The notes beneath the pieces are model-generated. The model ran no database searches, was not told where the DNA came from, and saw only the letters and a list, made by a program, of their open reading frames with translations. The position numbers and the translations under genes are program-made. Positions 56,547 to 64,000 of a stretch of DNA of 64,000 bases are shown here, in pieces; position 1 is the first letter of the stretch; each line of letters opens with the position of its first letter. The DNA is from CBDATB01 sp965199745 (lineage in GTDB: Bacteria > Bacteroidota > Bacteroidia > Cytophagales > Flammeovirgaceae). Location: NCBI GenBank assembly GCA_965199745.1, contig CBDATB010000013.1:62001-126000 (forward strand), in the 5' to 3' direction.

Positions 56547-57111
56547 ATGTTATTTAATTCAAGCCAGTTTATTGTCTTTTTTCTAGCAGTTTTAATACTA
56601 TTTTTTCATATGATTTAGGTTTTTTGCAAAAAACAGACGTCGATAATCAACCGTATCAATACTACTGGAATCAGCATGAAAACAAAGGTAAACTTATCCA
56701 GTTTAGTGATAACACGATAGACTTCAGTATAAATATAATTAGCTTTAAAGATGGAGAAGTTGGTGTTTTCGATTTCATAATGCCAAAGAAAGTAAAGTGC
56801 CAAGAAGTGCTTGGAGAAGAGAATGTGTTTGAAACACCCTCAACGAGCTTATATTAATCAGGTTTCCCATTACTAAAAGCTACTATTTTCAACGGTCAAA
56901 ATGCTACGATCCCGAAAAGTATTACGAACGTGTAAAAGAGAATATAATAAAGAATGTACCCTTAATTTCTGTATATGATTTTCATAACTTGTATGGTGAT
57001 GAAAACTTTAGAGATCCTCGGCATCTAAAAGGAGGTCAAAAAAGGAAAGATTTCACCTATATAGTAATTGATAAGTTAAACGAATCACCACAAAATATAA
57101 ACCTACATTAA
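56547..57111 (+). pseudogene. Deletion-fused remnants of an MBOAT acyltransferase and an SGNH-like partner
   Basis: ATG 56547 gives MLFNSSQFIVFFLAVLILFF then a stop; this is the typical N-terminus of MBOAT O-acyltransferases (MLFNSxxFxxFF). Immediately after, another frame reads YQYYWNQHENKGKLIQFSDN and DGEVGVFDFIMPKK, and a third frame ends YYFQRSKCYDPEKYYERVKE and FRDPRHLKGGQKRK. The last part resembles C-termini of SGNH/DltD-like partners of MBOAT enzymes, by analogy. The MBOAT body is absent, so a deletion joined two neighbouring genes. Confidence 0.45.
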
Positions 57112-57346
57112 AACGCATTTCACCTCGACAGTTATAGAACATAAGTATGAAATTATCATTTACTCGAGCCAAGAGGACGAGGCTTTTATTGCAGAAGTTC
57201 CCGAATTGGCTGGGTGTATGGCAGATGGAGAAACACATAAAGAGGCTGTAGAAAATGTGCATGTTGTGATTGACGAATGGTTAGAAATTGCAAAGTTGAA
57301 AAATCGACCAATCCCAAAATCCAAAGCGAAATTGATGTACGCTTGA
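57101..57346 (+). pseudogene. hicB: HicB-like antitoxin, start lost
   Basis: The frame reads HKYEIIIYSSQEDEAFIAEV, PELAGCMADGETHKEAVENV and VIDEWLEIAKLKNRPIPKSK, ending KLMYA. This is a near-complete HicB antitoxin domain. No ATG/GTG/TTG start is present between the upstream stop at 57100 and the domain, and no HicA toxin is adjacent. It is probably a remnant, or it uses an atypical start. Confidence 0.65.
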
Positions 57347-57358
57347 AATAAAAACTAC

Positions 57359-57418
57359 TTAAAAACAATGGTTAAAATACATGTTACGCACAGGCATTTA
57401 CACGATACCGTTGCAAGG
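57359..57418. repeat. attC-like site 7 (degenerate)
   Basis: Left box TTAAAAAC followed by AAT-GG as in sites 2 and 5, then GTTAAAATACATG, a weakly paired centre, ATTTACACGATACC and right box GTTGCAAGG. Arm complementarity is poor; the site is recognised mainly by its spacing and flanks. Confidence 0.4.
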
Positions 57419-57454
57419 TTAACTAAGACTTTAACAACAAAAAGAAAATTAAAA

Positions 57455-58279
57455 ATGATTGCATTATTAAAAAGTATTTATCGATTCTTTTTTAAAAGAC
57501 CAATCAGGAAAATTCGAGATGTTCTAAACAAAAGGGGCAACAAACGCAAATGCTATGTATGTGAGAATACTTTTAATCATTTTTCAAAATATCATGGAGG
57601 ATGGAAAAACAAACCTGAGTTTTACACAAGACTGAATATGGTAGGAAGTGATATTGATAATTTTGGCTGTCCTTATTGTAGCTCCCATGATAGAGAAAGA
57701 CACTTATTTATGTTCTTTGATAAAATAGATTTATGGAAAAGGATGCTTAACTTTAATATCTTACACTTTGCTCCGGAGATAAATTTATCAAAAAAAATTA
57801 ATTTACTTAATCCTACTAAATATATCAAAGCAGATCTGTATCCTAAAAAAGAAAACATTGATAAAATTGATGTGGCGAATATACCTTATGGCGATAATGC
57901 TTTTGATTTAGTAATATGTAATCACGTTTTGGAGCATGTACCTGAATATTATAAGGCAATCAAAGAGATTTTCAGAGTTCTAAAACCTAATGGTATTGCC
58001 ATACTACAAACACCTTACTCTAAACTTTTAAATCAAAATTTCGAGGATAAAAATATTAACACTGATAAAGAAAAATTGTTCTTTTATAGTGAAACAGATC
58101 ATTTTAGGATATTTAGTGAGAATCATTTCTTAAAAGACTTGAAACAAGTAGGATTTAAATTGAAGATATTGGAAAATTCAGATTATTTTGACGAGAAAAC
58201 ATCATATTATTTTGGGATTAATCATAAAGAAGATCTAATTCAAGTAATAAAACCCAGTATAAAGCAATGTATATTATGA
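57455..58279 (+). CDS. Class I SAM-dependent methyltransferase with N-terminal zinc-binding segment
   Basis: I start at ATG 57455 (MIALLKSIYRFFFKRPIRK); the frame is open to 57368, but that would place the start inside site 7. Of ~274 residues, the N-terminal part has CYVCENTFNHF and GCPYCSSHDRERH, two CxxC pairs likely binding zinc. The methyltransferase core has ILHFAPEINLSKKI, DVANIPYGDNAFDLVICNHV then LEHVPEYYKAI, and FRVLKPNGIAILQTP. The substrate is unknown. It lies between sites 7 and 8. Confidence 0.8.
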   Translation: MIALLKSIYRFFFKRPIRKIRDVLNKRGNKRKCYVCENTFNHFSKYHGGWKNKPEFYTRLNMVGSDIDNFGCPYCSSHDRERHLFMFFDKIDLWKRMLNFNILHFAPEINLSKKINLLNPTKYIKADLYPKKENIDKIDVANIPYGDNAFDLVICNHVLEHVPEYYKAIKEIFRVLKPNGIAILQTPYSKLLNQNFEDKNINTDKEKLFFYSETDHFRIFSENHFLKDLKQVGFKLKILENSDYFDEKTSYYFGINHKEDLIQVIKPSIKQCIL

Positions 58280-58330
58280 TCGTGTCCAGCTTTTACTGGG
58301 TACGTTGCATATATGAGACCGTTATAGTCC
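58258..58330. repeat. attC-like site 8 (73 bp), right end of the array
   Basis: Left box TATAAAGC (AAC mutated), AAT, arm GTATATTATGATCGTG, TCCAG-CTTTTA-CTGGG inner hairpin, right arm TACGTTGCATATATGAGACC and right box GTTATAGTCC. It overlaps the last codons of the methyltransferase gene. No further site was seen to its right. Confidence 0.5.
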
Positions 58331-58741
58331 ATGACCACACTCACTCAAATAGAAAGATTGAAAACAAATCTATTTTATCGCCTAATATCTATTTCACTCC
58401 TCCCCCGATTACTAAAAATAATCATCCTCGAATAGATTCCATTCAGTTTTAGACTAGAAAATACGCATCTGAGGCGTTCAAACAAGGCTAAAAGAGATAA
58501 AATAGCTTACCTGTACTTTTTTTAGATTTTAATGACAACATAGATAAGTATTTTAACGCGCATGCTTTGAGTGATGACGGTAAAATTGTAGGTGTTTTGA
58601 TAATTCGTTACAATCTATAAACATAATTGCTGCAAATTAATAGCCTGTAACATCAGCTTTTGCATTAAAAGTGCTACTTTAGTGGAGATTAACTCAACTG
58701 CATTTATAATAATGTTATAGGCATTCAAACTGACTAAACCC
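58331..58741. other. Interval without a supported gene, right flank of the array
   Basis: About 410 bases after the last attC-like box. Short frames exist, but none has a plausible start or recognisable protein sequence, and I see no tRNA or direct repeat that could mark an insertion boundary. It may hold a decayed last unit and the promoter of the DoxX-like gene. Confidence 0.4.
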
Positions 58742-59821
58742 ATGAGGAAAATCAATACCCTTATAAGCATTCTCGTAGGAGCATTATTCATTTTTTCAGG
58801 ACTTATCAAAATTAATGACCCTATAGGGACTGCTATCAAGCTGGAGGAATACTTTGAAGTGTTTTCAGAAGACTTTACCGTACTATTTCATTATTTCACT
58901 CCGCTCTCCTTGGCTATTGCTATATTTTTGTGTGTATTAGAAGTTGTATTAGGTGTTGCAATAGTTGCCGGTTTCAGAAAGCGCAATACCATTGTTGCAC
59001 TGCTGTTGATGATTGTATTTTTTACTTTTCTTACCTTCTACTCGGCTTACTTTAATAAAGTAACCGACTGTGGCTGCTTTGGCGATGCTATTCCGCTAAG
59101 CCCTTGGCAGTCTTTTTATAAAGACTTGGTATTACTGCTATGCATCAGCGTGTTGGCTTTTCAGCTAAAAAGTTTTCACAATCATGCATCTAAACTATCT
59201 GCTCTACTGCTTGGGGCAAGTGTGGTTTTCAGTATAATTATTGCCTATATCGGAACAAATCATTTACCCATTAAGGATTTTAGAGACTACAAAAAGGGTA
59301 ATAATATTGGCAAGATGATGGATCCGGGTATACCCTGTGAATTTGTATATATTATGGAAAAGGACGGTAGAAGGGTGGAGCTTTCTCAATACCCTAAAGA
59401 TAAATCGTACCAATACAAAGGGCAAAAAGTACTTAATGCACAAGAATGCCAACCTAAAATAACCGACTATTATATCTCCGATACCTTGGGCAATGATTTA
59501 ACAAACATGAGTTTATCAGGAAAAAAAATTTTTATCATTATTCAAAAACAAGCAGGTATAAGTGCTTTGCAAATAAAGAAGCTCAGAGTCTTAAAACAAT
59601 TCGCAGCCACGAAAAGTGATACAGACCTTATGCTTATTACCTCTGACAGCTATCGCTTTGCGACGTTCGGGCAAAAAACAAAAATTAACCTACCCTATTA
59701 CCTAGCAGATGCTACCGTATTGAAAGCTATGATTCGCTCTAACCCAGGTATCATATACCTTGAGGACGGCGTTGTGATAGACAAATGGCATATCAATGAT
59801 TTAAAGATACCACTGTGGTGA
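58742..59821 (+). CDS. BT_3928-type protein, DoxX domain plus C-terminal domain
   Basis: A 359-residue protein with four N-terminal membrane helices of the DoxX type: ISILVGALFIFSGLIKINDP, AIAIFLCVLEVVLGVAIVAG, LLLMIVFFTFLTFYSAYFNK, with the conserved VTDCGCFGDAI motif following, then another membrane helix (ALLLGASVVFSIIIAYIG). The C-terminal ~180 residues appear thioredoxin-like without a CxxC. It matches the Bacteroidota BT_3928 family as I recall it; function is unknown. Confidence 0.85.
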   Translation: MRKINTLISILVGALFIFSGLIKINDPIGTAIKLEEYFEVFSEDFTVLFHYFTPLSLAIAIFLCVLEVVLGVAIVAGFRKRNTIVALLLMIVFFTFLTFYSAYFNKVTDCGCFGDAIPLSPWQSFYKDLVLLLCISVLAFQLKSFHNHASKLSALLLGASVVFSIIIAYIGTNHLPIKDFRDYKKGNNIGKMMDPGIPCEFVYIMEKDGRRVELSQYPKDKSYQYKGQKVLNAQECQPKITDYYISDTLGNDLTNMSLSGKKIFIIIQKQAGISALQIKKLRVLKQFAATKSDTDLMLITSDSYRFATFGQKTKINLPYYLADATVLKAMIRSNPGIIYLEDGVVIDKWHINDLKIPLW

Positions 59822-59830
59822 AAACATGTG

Positions 59831-60646
59831 CTAATAAGATTCTTTTTCGTTGGGAAAATCTCTACCCTTCACGTCAGTAATGTAGGTTTTTACTGCTTCT
59901 GTGATACTGTGAAACAAATCAGCATAACGTCTCAAGAAGCGCGGTTTGAAGTCTTTTGTAATGCCGAGCATATCATGTAGCACTAACACCTGCCCATCTA
60001 CCCTTAGCCCAGCCCCGATTCCTATGGTCGGTATGCCGACAGCATGGGCAACTTTTTGGGCTAAGCTAGCAGGAATTTTTTCTAACACAATACTAAAACA
60101 ACCGCAGGATTCGAGTATGCGAGCGTCTTCCAATAGTTTTTTTGCTTCATTTACTTCTTTGGCTCTTACCGCATAAGTACCAAACCTGTAAATAGACTGG
60201 GGGGTCAAGCCCAAATGCCCCATTACAGGGACTCCAGCACTCAGCACCCGTAAAACCGATTCTTTAATTTCTTCACCGCCTTCCATTTTAACAGCGTGTG
60301 CTCCTGCCTCCTTCATAATTCTTATAGCAGAACGCAAAGCTTCCGAAGAGCTACCTTGGTAATACCCAAAAGGAATATCTACAATAACCAAAGCTCTTTT
60401 CACGGCTTTCACTACCGAGCTAGCATGGTAAACAATCTGATCTAAGGTAATAGGTAAAGTCGTCTCATTTCCCGCCATCACATTGGAGGCAGAATCACCG
60501 ACCAATATAACATCTATGCCGGCTTCATCTAGTATTCTTGCCGTCGAATAATCATAGGCAGTGAGCATAGCAATTTTCTCTCCTCTAGCTTTCATTGCCT
60601 GCAATTGGTGCGTAGTAATACGCCTAATATCAGTGTGTACAGACAT
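59831..60646 (-). CDS. panB: 3-methyl-2-oxobutanoate hydroxymethyltransferase
   Basis: A 271-residue PanB. It transfers a hydroxymethyl group from methylene-tetrahydrofolate to alpha-ketoisovalerate to make ketopantoate, the first step of pantothenate synthesis. Signatures: [20 protein letters not shown] then [50 protein letters not shown]. Cytoplasmic. It converges with the DoxX-like gene 9 bases away and diverges from oxyR. panC is not in the window. Confidence 0.97.
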   Translation of the reverse strand: MSVHTDIRRITTHQLQAMKARGEKIAMLTAYDYSTARILDEAGIDVILVGDSASNVMAGNETTLPITLDQIVYHASSVVKAVKRALVIVDIPFGYYQGSSSEALRSAIRIMKEAGAHAVKMEGGEEIKESVLRVLSAGVPVMGHLGLTPQSIYRFGTYAVRAKEVNEAKKLLEDARILESCGCFSIVLEKIPASLAQKVAHAVGIPTIGIGAGLRVDGQVLVLHDMLGITKDFKPRFLRRYADLFHSITEAVKTYITDVKGRDFPNEKESY

Positions 60647-60875
60647 AGTTCGATAGACTTAAAATTTGTCGTATTATTTTTATGGATTTAAAGAAATACT
60701 ATTTTAAAGACTTTATGACGTATTAAGCGAAAAAATAAATCATAAAAATTAATAGCTGAAAAAATATGCAAATAGTTTCTCACTAAAAACTTCAGGCAAA
60801 AATAAATACTTTTACGTTTTGAATAAATTTTTAAAATACATTTGGGGAGAATTTACAATCTTAATTAGTTTAATC

Positions 60876-61817
60876 ATGATAACGATCGTTCAGTTAGAAT
60901 ATATCATCGCTGTAGACACCTACCGCCACTTTGTCACAGCAGCAGAAAAGTGCTTTATAACACAACCCACGCTTAGTATGCAAATAAAAAAAATGGAAGA
61001 CCTACTAAATATAAATATCTTCGACAGAACTCGCCAACCAGTGGTACCTACCGATATAGGACAAGTAATAATCAGACAGGCAAGAATTATTCTGCGAGAA
61101 TACTATAAACTCAATGAAGTGATAAAAAACCACCAAAATATACTCTCGGGCGAAATTAAAATCGGTATTATCCCCACGCTTGCCCCCTATCTTTTACCAC
61201 GCTTTATAAGTGGTTTTGCCAAGAGCCATCCGGAATTAAGCATTAAAGTAGAAGAAATATTTAGCGACAAAATTATTAATGAACTCAAAAAAGACCTGAT
61301 AGATATAGGTATTTTGGTAACACCTATTCACGAAGAAGACATTGTTGAGGAACCCCTTTTTTATGAAGAAATCAAGTTATACACGCATCAAGCACATCCT
61401 TTTTCAAAAAAAGAAAAGATTGGAACCAACGAAATCGTCTCTCCTGACCTCTGGTTGTTAAGTAAAGAGCATTGCTTTAGAAATCAGGTGATCAACTTGT
61501 GTTCTTATCATTCGCAGGAAAAGTCGCGCCTGCCTTTTCAGTATGAAAGCGGCTCTTTGAGTACACTCAAAAAAATGGTAGACGTGGAAGGAGGGTTCAC
61601 CTTATTACCTGAGCTAGCTATTGACGAGCTTTGTGAAAATAATACCGACAGAGTAAAAAGTTTTAAAGAAACCAATTTACTCAGGCAAGTCAGCCTAGTA
61701 CATGTGAATAATTTTGTAAAAGAAAAACTACTCAGCACTATCGGTGAACATATACGATCTTGCCTGCCTCAGTACATGCTTGACCCTAATCGGGGAACAA
61801 TAGTAGAATGGAGGTAG
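60876..61817 (+). CDS. oxyR: OxyR-type LysR-family peroxide sensor
   Basis: I start at ATG 60876 (MITIVQLEYIIAVDTYRHFV); the frame is open to a TTG at 60819, but the N-terminus here fits the LysR helix-turn-helix. It is about 313 residues with an N-terminal DNA-binding domain (TAAEKCFITQPTLSMQIKKM) and a periplasmic-binding-like sensor. C200 and C209 in KEHCFRNQVINLCSY match E. coli OxyR Cys199/Cys208 in spacing and context (HC-LRDQ...C). It should activate catalase/peroxidase genes on H2O2. hemA follows on the same strand after 195 bases. Confidence 0.9.
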   Translation: MITIVQLEYIIAVDTYRHFVTAAEKCFITQPTLSMQIKKMEDLLNINIFDRTRQPVVPTDIGQVIIRQARIILREYYKLNEVIKNHQNILSGEIKIGIIPTLAPYLLPRFISGFAKSHPELSIKVEEIFSDKIINELKKDLIDIGILVTPIHEEDIVEEPLFYEEIKLYTHQAHPFSKKEKIGTNEIVSPDLWLLSKEHCFRNQVINLCSYHSQEKSRLPFQYESGSLSTLKKMVDVEGGFTLLPELAIDELCENNTDRVKSFKETNLLRQVSLVHVNNFVKEKLLSTIGEHIRSCLPQYMLDPNRGTIVEWR

Positions 61818-61875
61818 TTCAACATATAGCTAGAAGAGGTTTTTTCATGTGGAAAATATAATTTTTACACGATCT

Positions 61876-61883
61876 AGGAAATT
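61876..61883 (+). promoter_or_regulatory. Candidate -7 element before hemA (TATATTTG)
   Basis: TATATTTG matches the Bacteroidota TAnnTTTG box about 130 bases before the hemA start. The -33 position has AATT rather than TTTG, so support is weak. Confidence 0.3.
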
Positions 61884-62012
61884 ATATTTGTAGAGTGAAT
61901 GTTTGTAAACTAAGTAGTTAATAAATAGATGAGTATATTTTTCTTTTAATCAGCACTAATTTAGTAGGCCATAAGCCAATTGCTTAATCAATAATTATAA
62001 ATATAAACAAAA

Positions 62013-63278
62013 ATGCAACGACACTTCAAGTTAGTTTCCATTTCACACAAAACAGCACCCCTACAACTAAGAGAGCAACTCGCTTTAAACGAGCATCAGG
62101 TCAAGAGCCTAATGAATAAATACAAAGAGATTTTCAATATTTCTGAAATACTCGTACTATCTACTTGCAACCGCACTGAAATATACTACTGTAGCGAAAA
62201 AAACCTCGGTCCTGCACTAATAAAAATACTGATTTTAGAACAAGGATTAGCTGCCAAATATTTTAGTGATAAAAATTTTATTTACCTCAGCAACCACGAT
62301 GAGGCTGTCAGGTATATTTTTCGCATAGCTATGGGCTTAGAATCGCAAGTAATAGGAGACATTCAAATATCGAATCAAATAAAAAAAGCCTACCAGTGGT
62401 CTGCCGATTTAGGGTATTCCGGTCCTTTTATGCATCGCTTATTACACACTATTTTTTTTACAAATAAAAGAGTTATTCAGGAAACGAGTTTTAGAGATGG
62501 CACCGCTTCAGTGTCTTATGCTACTTACAAGCTAATAGAAGAGTTGGCAGCAACTATTCAAAACCCTAAAATAGCCGTTATTGGCTTAGGTAAAATTGGT
62601 ACAGACTTAGTAAAAAACCTCGCTGAATCAGATATCAAGAATGTAACTATTAGTAATCGGACGAGAGAAAAAGCTATTGAACTAGCAGAAGCCAATGGCT
62701 TTGAAAACGCACCTCTCGAGAGCTATTACCAAGTAATTGACCATGCAGATATTATTGTGAGTGCTATAAGCCAGCCAACCCCTTTTTTCACCAAAGAAAG
62801 ATTGTCAAATATTTCTGCTGCGTCCTACAAATATTTTATTGACCTGGCCGTACCCAGAAGTATTGATAAATCAATAGAAGAAATAAATCATGTACTAGTT
62901 TACAATATAGATAATATTCACATGCGTACTGCTTCCGTGATAGAAAAGAGGAAAAAAGCTACTCCGCAAGTTGAACGTATCATACAAGAATCTGTCGCAG
63001 AATTTGACCAATGGACAAAAGAAATGCTCTTCTCTCCTACTATCCAAAAACTTAAAAATACACTGGAGGAAATACGCAGACAAGAAATTGCCAAATACAT
63101 GAAAAAACTCGACCAAAATGAATTGAGGGAAGTGGAAAAAATTACTAAAAATATTACACAAAAAATTATCAACCTACCTGTTATCCAGCTAAAAGCCGCC
63201 TGCCAAAGAGGTGAGGCCGAAACACTGCTTGATGTACTAAACAATCTGTTCGATCTTGAAAAGACTACTGTTTCTTGA
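62013..63278 (+). CDS. hemA: Glutamyl-tRNA reductase
   Basis: A 421-residue HemA. It reduces glutamyl-tRNA(Glu) to glutamate-1-semialdehyde, the first step of C5-pathway tetrapyrrole synthesis. The catalytic cysteine is in VLSTCNRTEIYYC, with EQGLAAKYF, RIAMGLESQVIGD and IAVIGLGKIGTDLVKNL (NADPH domain) following, then the C-terminal dimerisation helices. A TATATTTG element at 61876-61883 could be its -7 box. hemL and other heme genes are not nearby. Confidence 0.97.
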   Translation: MQRHFKLVSISHKTAPLQLREQLALNEHQVKSLMNKYKEIFNISEILVLSTCNRTEIYYCSEKNLGPALIKILILEQGLAAKYFSDKNFIYLSNHDEAVRYIFRIAMGLESQVIGDIQISNQIKKAYQWSADLGYSGPFMHRLLHTIFFTNKRVIQETSFRDGTASVSYATYKLIEELAATIQNPKIAVIGLGKIGTDLVKNLAESDIKNVTISNRTREKAIELAEANGFENAPLESYYQVIDHADIIVSAISQPTPFFTKERLSNISAASYKYFIDLAVPRSIDKSIEEINHVLVYNIDNIHMRTASVIEKRKKATPQVERIIQESVAEFDQWTKEMLFSPTIQKLKNTLEEIRRQEIAKYMKKLDQNELREVEKITKNITQKIINLPVIQLKAACQRGEAETLLDVLNNLFDLEKTTVS

Positions 63279-63289
63279 CGATAATATGG

Positions 63290-64000
63290 TCAAGCACTCA
63301 GGCTTGCCACAAATATCATCCGTTCAGATAGCTGAGCGTCGTAGGGGTTTAGATGATAATCTCCGAATATATGGAGAGCTTCTAGCCCGCTTTTTTCAAA
63401 ATAGTGCAAAAAATGCTTTTTTTCTAGTGCCATAACTTTCTCTTGAAAATGGTAATTCTGCTCTTGGTCATTAACAGTAATATCTTTAATGATGTATGGA
63501 GTTTGAACAAACCTTTTGATATGGAAAGTAATATTTTCTGACTGAAACTCACTAACTGGCTGTAATTCACTAATGGCTCTTTGTGTATTGAGAAAATCTA
63601 GTATTAACCTACCTTGTGGTTTCAACGATTTCGCAACGGCTTGGATAGCCTGAATATTTTCTCGTTCACTATCAAAATAGCCAAAGCTGGTAAACATATT
63701 CAGCACATAGTCAAAAGTATGATATCGGTATACTTGGCGCATATCATGCCGCTTGAAGTGCAGCCTAGCATTACCAAATTGCTGAGCATGTCGGATATTT
63801 TTTTCAGACAAATCAATACCCTCCACGTCAAACCCTTTGCTGTTCAGATAGATAGCGTGTCTGCCTTTGCCGCAAGCTAAATCCATGACTTTATGCCGCT
63901 GATTCATACCGAGATAAACAGTGAGTTTATCTATGAAATTTTGTGCTTCTTTTTCATTTCTGTTTTTATAGAGGATATGGTAATAAGGCGAATTAAACCA
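63290..64000 (-). CDS. Class I SAM-dependent methyltransferase, partial (N-terminus beyond window)
   Basis: The frame is open to base 64000. Upstream of the Met at 63907 it continues WFNSPYYHILYKNRNEKEAQ, a typical N-terminus of this family, so the gene extends past the window. The SAM-binding motif is VMDLACGKGRHAIYLNSKGF with the acidic motif VEGIDLSEKNI; FDYVLNMFTSFGYF and LKPQGRLILDFLN follow. The C-terminal half is a beta-rich lid. The substrate is unknown. It converges with hemA 12 bases away. Confidence 0.9.
   Translation of the reverse strand, partial: WFNSPYYHILYKNRNEKEAQNFIDKLTVYLGMNQRHKVMDLACGKGRHAIYLNSKGFDVEGIDLSEKNIRHAQQFGNARLHFKRHDMRQVYRYHTFDYVLNMFTSFGYFDSERENIQAIQAVAKSLKPQGRLILDFLNTQRAISELQPVSEFQSENITFHIKRFVQTPYIIKDITVNDQEQNYHFQEKVMALEKKHFLHYFEKSGLEALHIFGDYHLNPYDAQLSERMIFVASLSA

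Noticed and set aside
45923..58330. CRISPR array interpretation of the repeated sequences
   Set aside because: Repeats are palindromic, 60-140 bp, variable in length and separated by whole genes rather than uniform short spacers.
58267..58452. 61-codon frame at the right end of the array
   Set aside because: It runs through attC-like site 8 and has no recognisable sequence.

Overview
The window comes from an AT-rich member of the Bacteroidota, most likely a Cytophagales-type gliding or marine lineage. The evidence is a CHU_C/type IX secretion C-terminal domain protein, DUF2480 and DUF5606 proteins, a BT_3928-type DoxX protein, a SiaB/SiaC-type regulator and promoter-like TAnnTTTG elements. 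This is inference from family content, not a species call.

Layout. 1-10 kb: outer-membrane proteins, pgk, a YyaL-type thioredoxin-domain protein, a DEAD-box helicase, tRNA-Leu(CAA), a TPR protein and an ammonium transporter. 10-13 kb: an EamA transporter and a dead IS200/IS605 element (tnpA remnant, tnpB with one nonsense codon). 13-41 kb: mostly housekeeping genes, including psd, a polyferredoxin plus FAD-oxidoreductase pair, a large T9SS-type surface protein, sufS-sufE, an M14 peptidase, groES-groEL, ruvX, a glycosyltransferase, a secreted MORN-caspase protein, an amidase, a sialidase-like protein, a CAP protein and a SiaB-SiaC fusion.

41.88-58.33 kb is the accessory region and the main discovery candidate. 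A decayed tyrosine recombinase points left. To its right, about 16 kb of genes all point right and are separated by imperfect palindromic sites of about 60-140 bp. These look like integron attC sites: a variable box ending in AAC, long inverted arms, then [A/G]ACC-GTT with a variable tail. Two gene blocks have matching terminal boxes (GTTGTGCCC with GGGTACAAC, and GTTAGGC with GCCTAAC). The cargo is dominated by defence and addiction genes: a C5 methyltransferase plus restriction enzyme (one copy intact, one decayed), a viperin-like radical SAM enzyme with an AIPR protein, MNT/HepT, a RelE-type pair, a HicB remnant, a patatin remnant, methyltransferases and exported proteins of unknown function. 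Many cargo genes are broken by small indels. The recombinase remnant lacks the insertion typical of IntI, so the array may be an integron-like system served by a Xer/phage-type recombinase.

58.7-64 kb returns to core genes: a DoxX/BT_3928 protein, panB, oxyR, hemA and a methyltransferase cut by the window edge.
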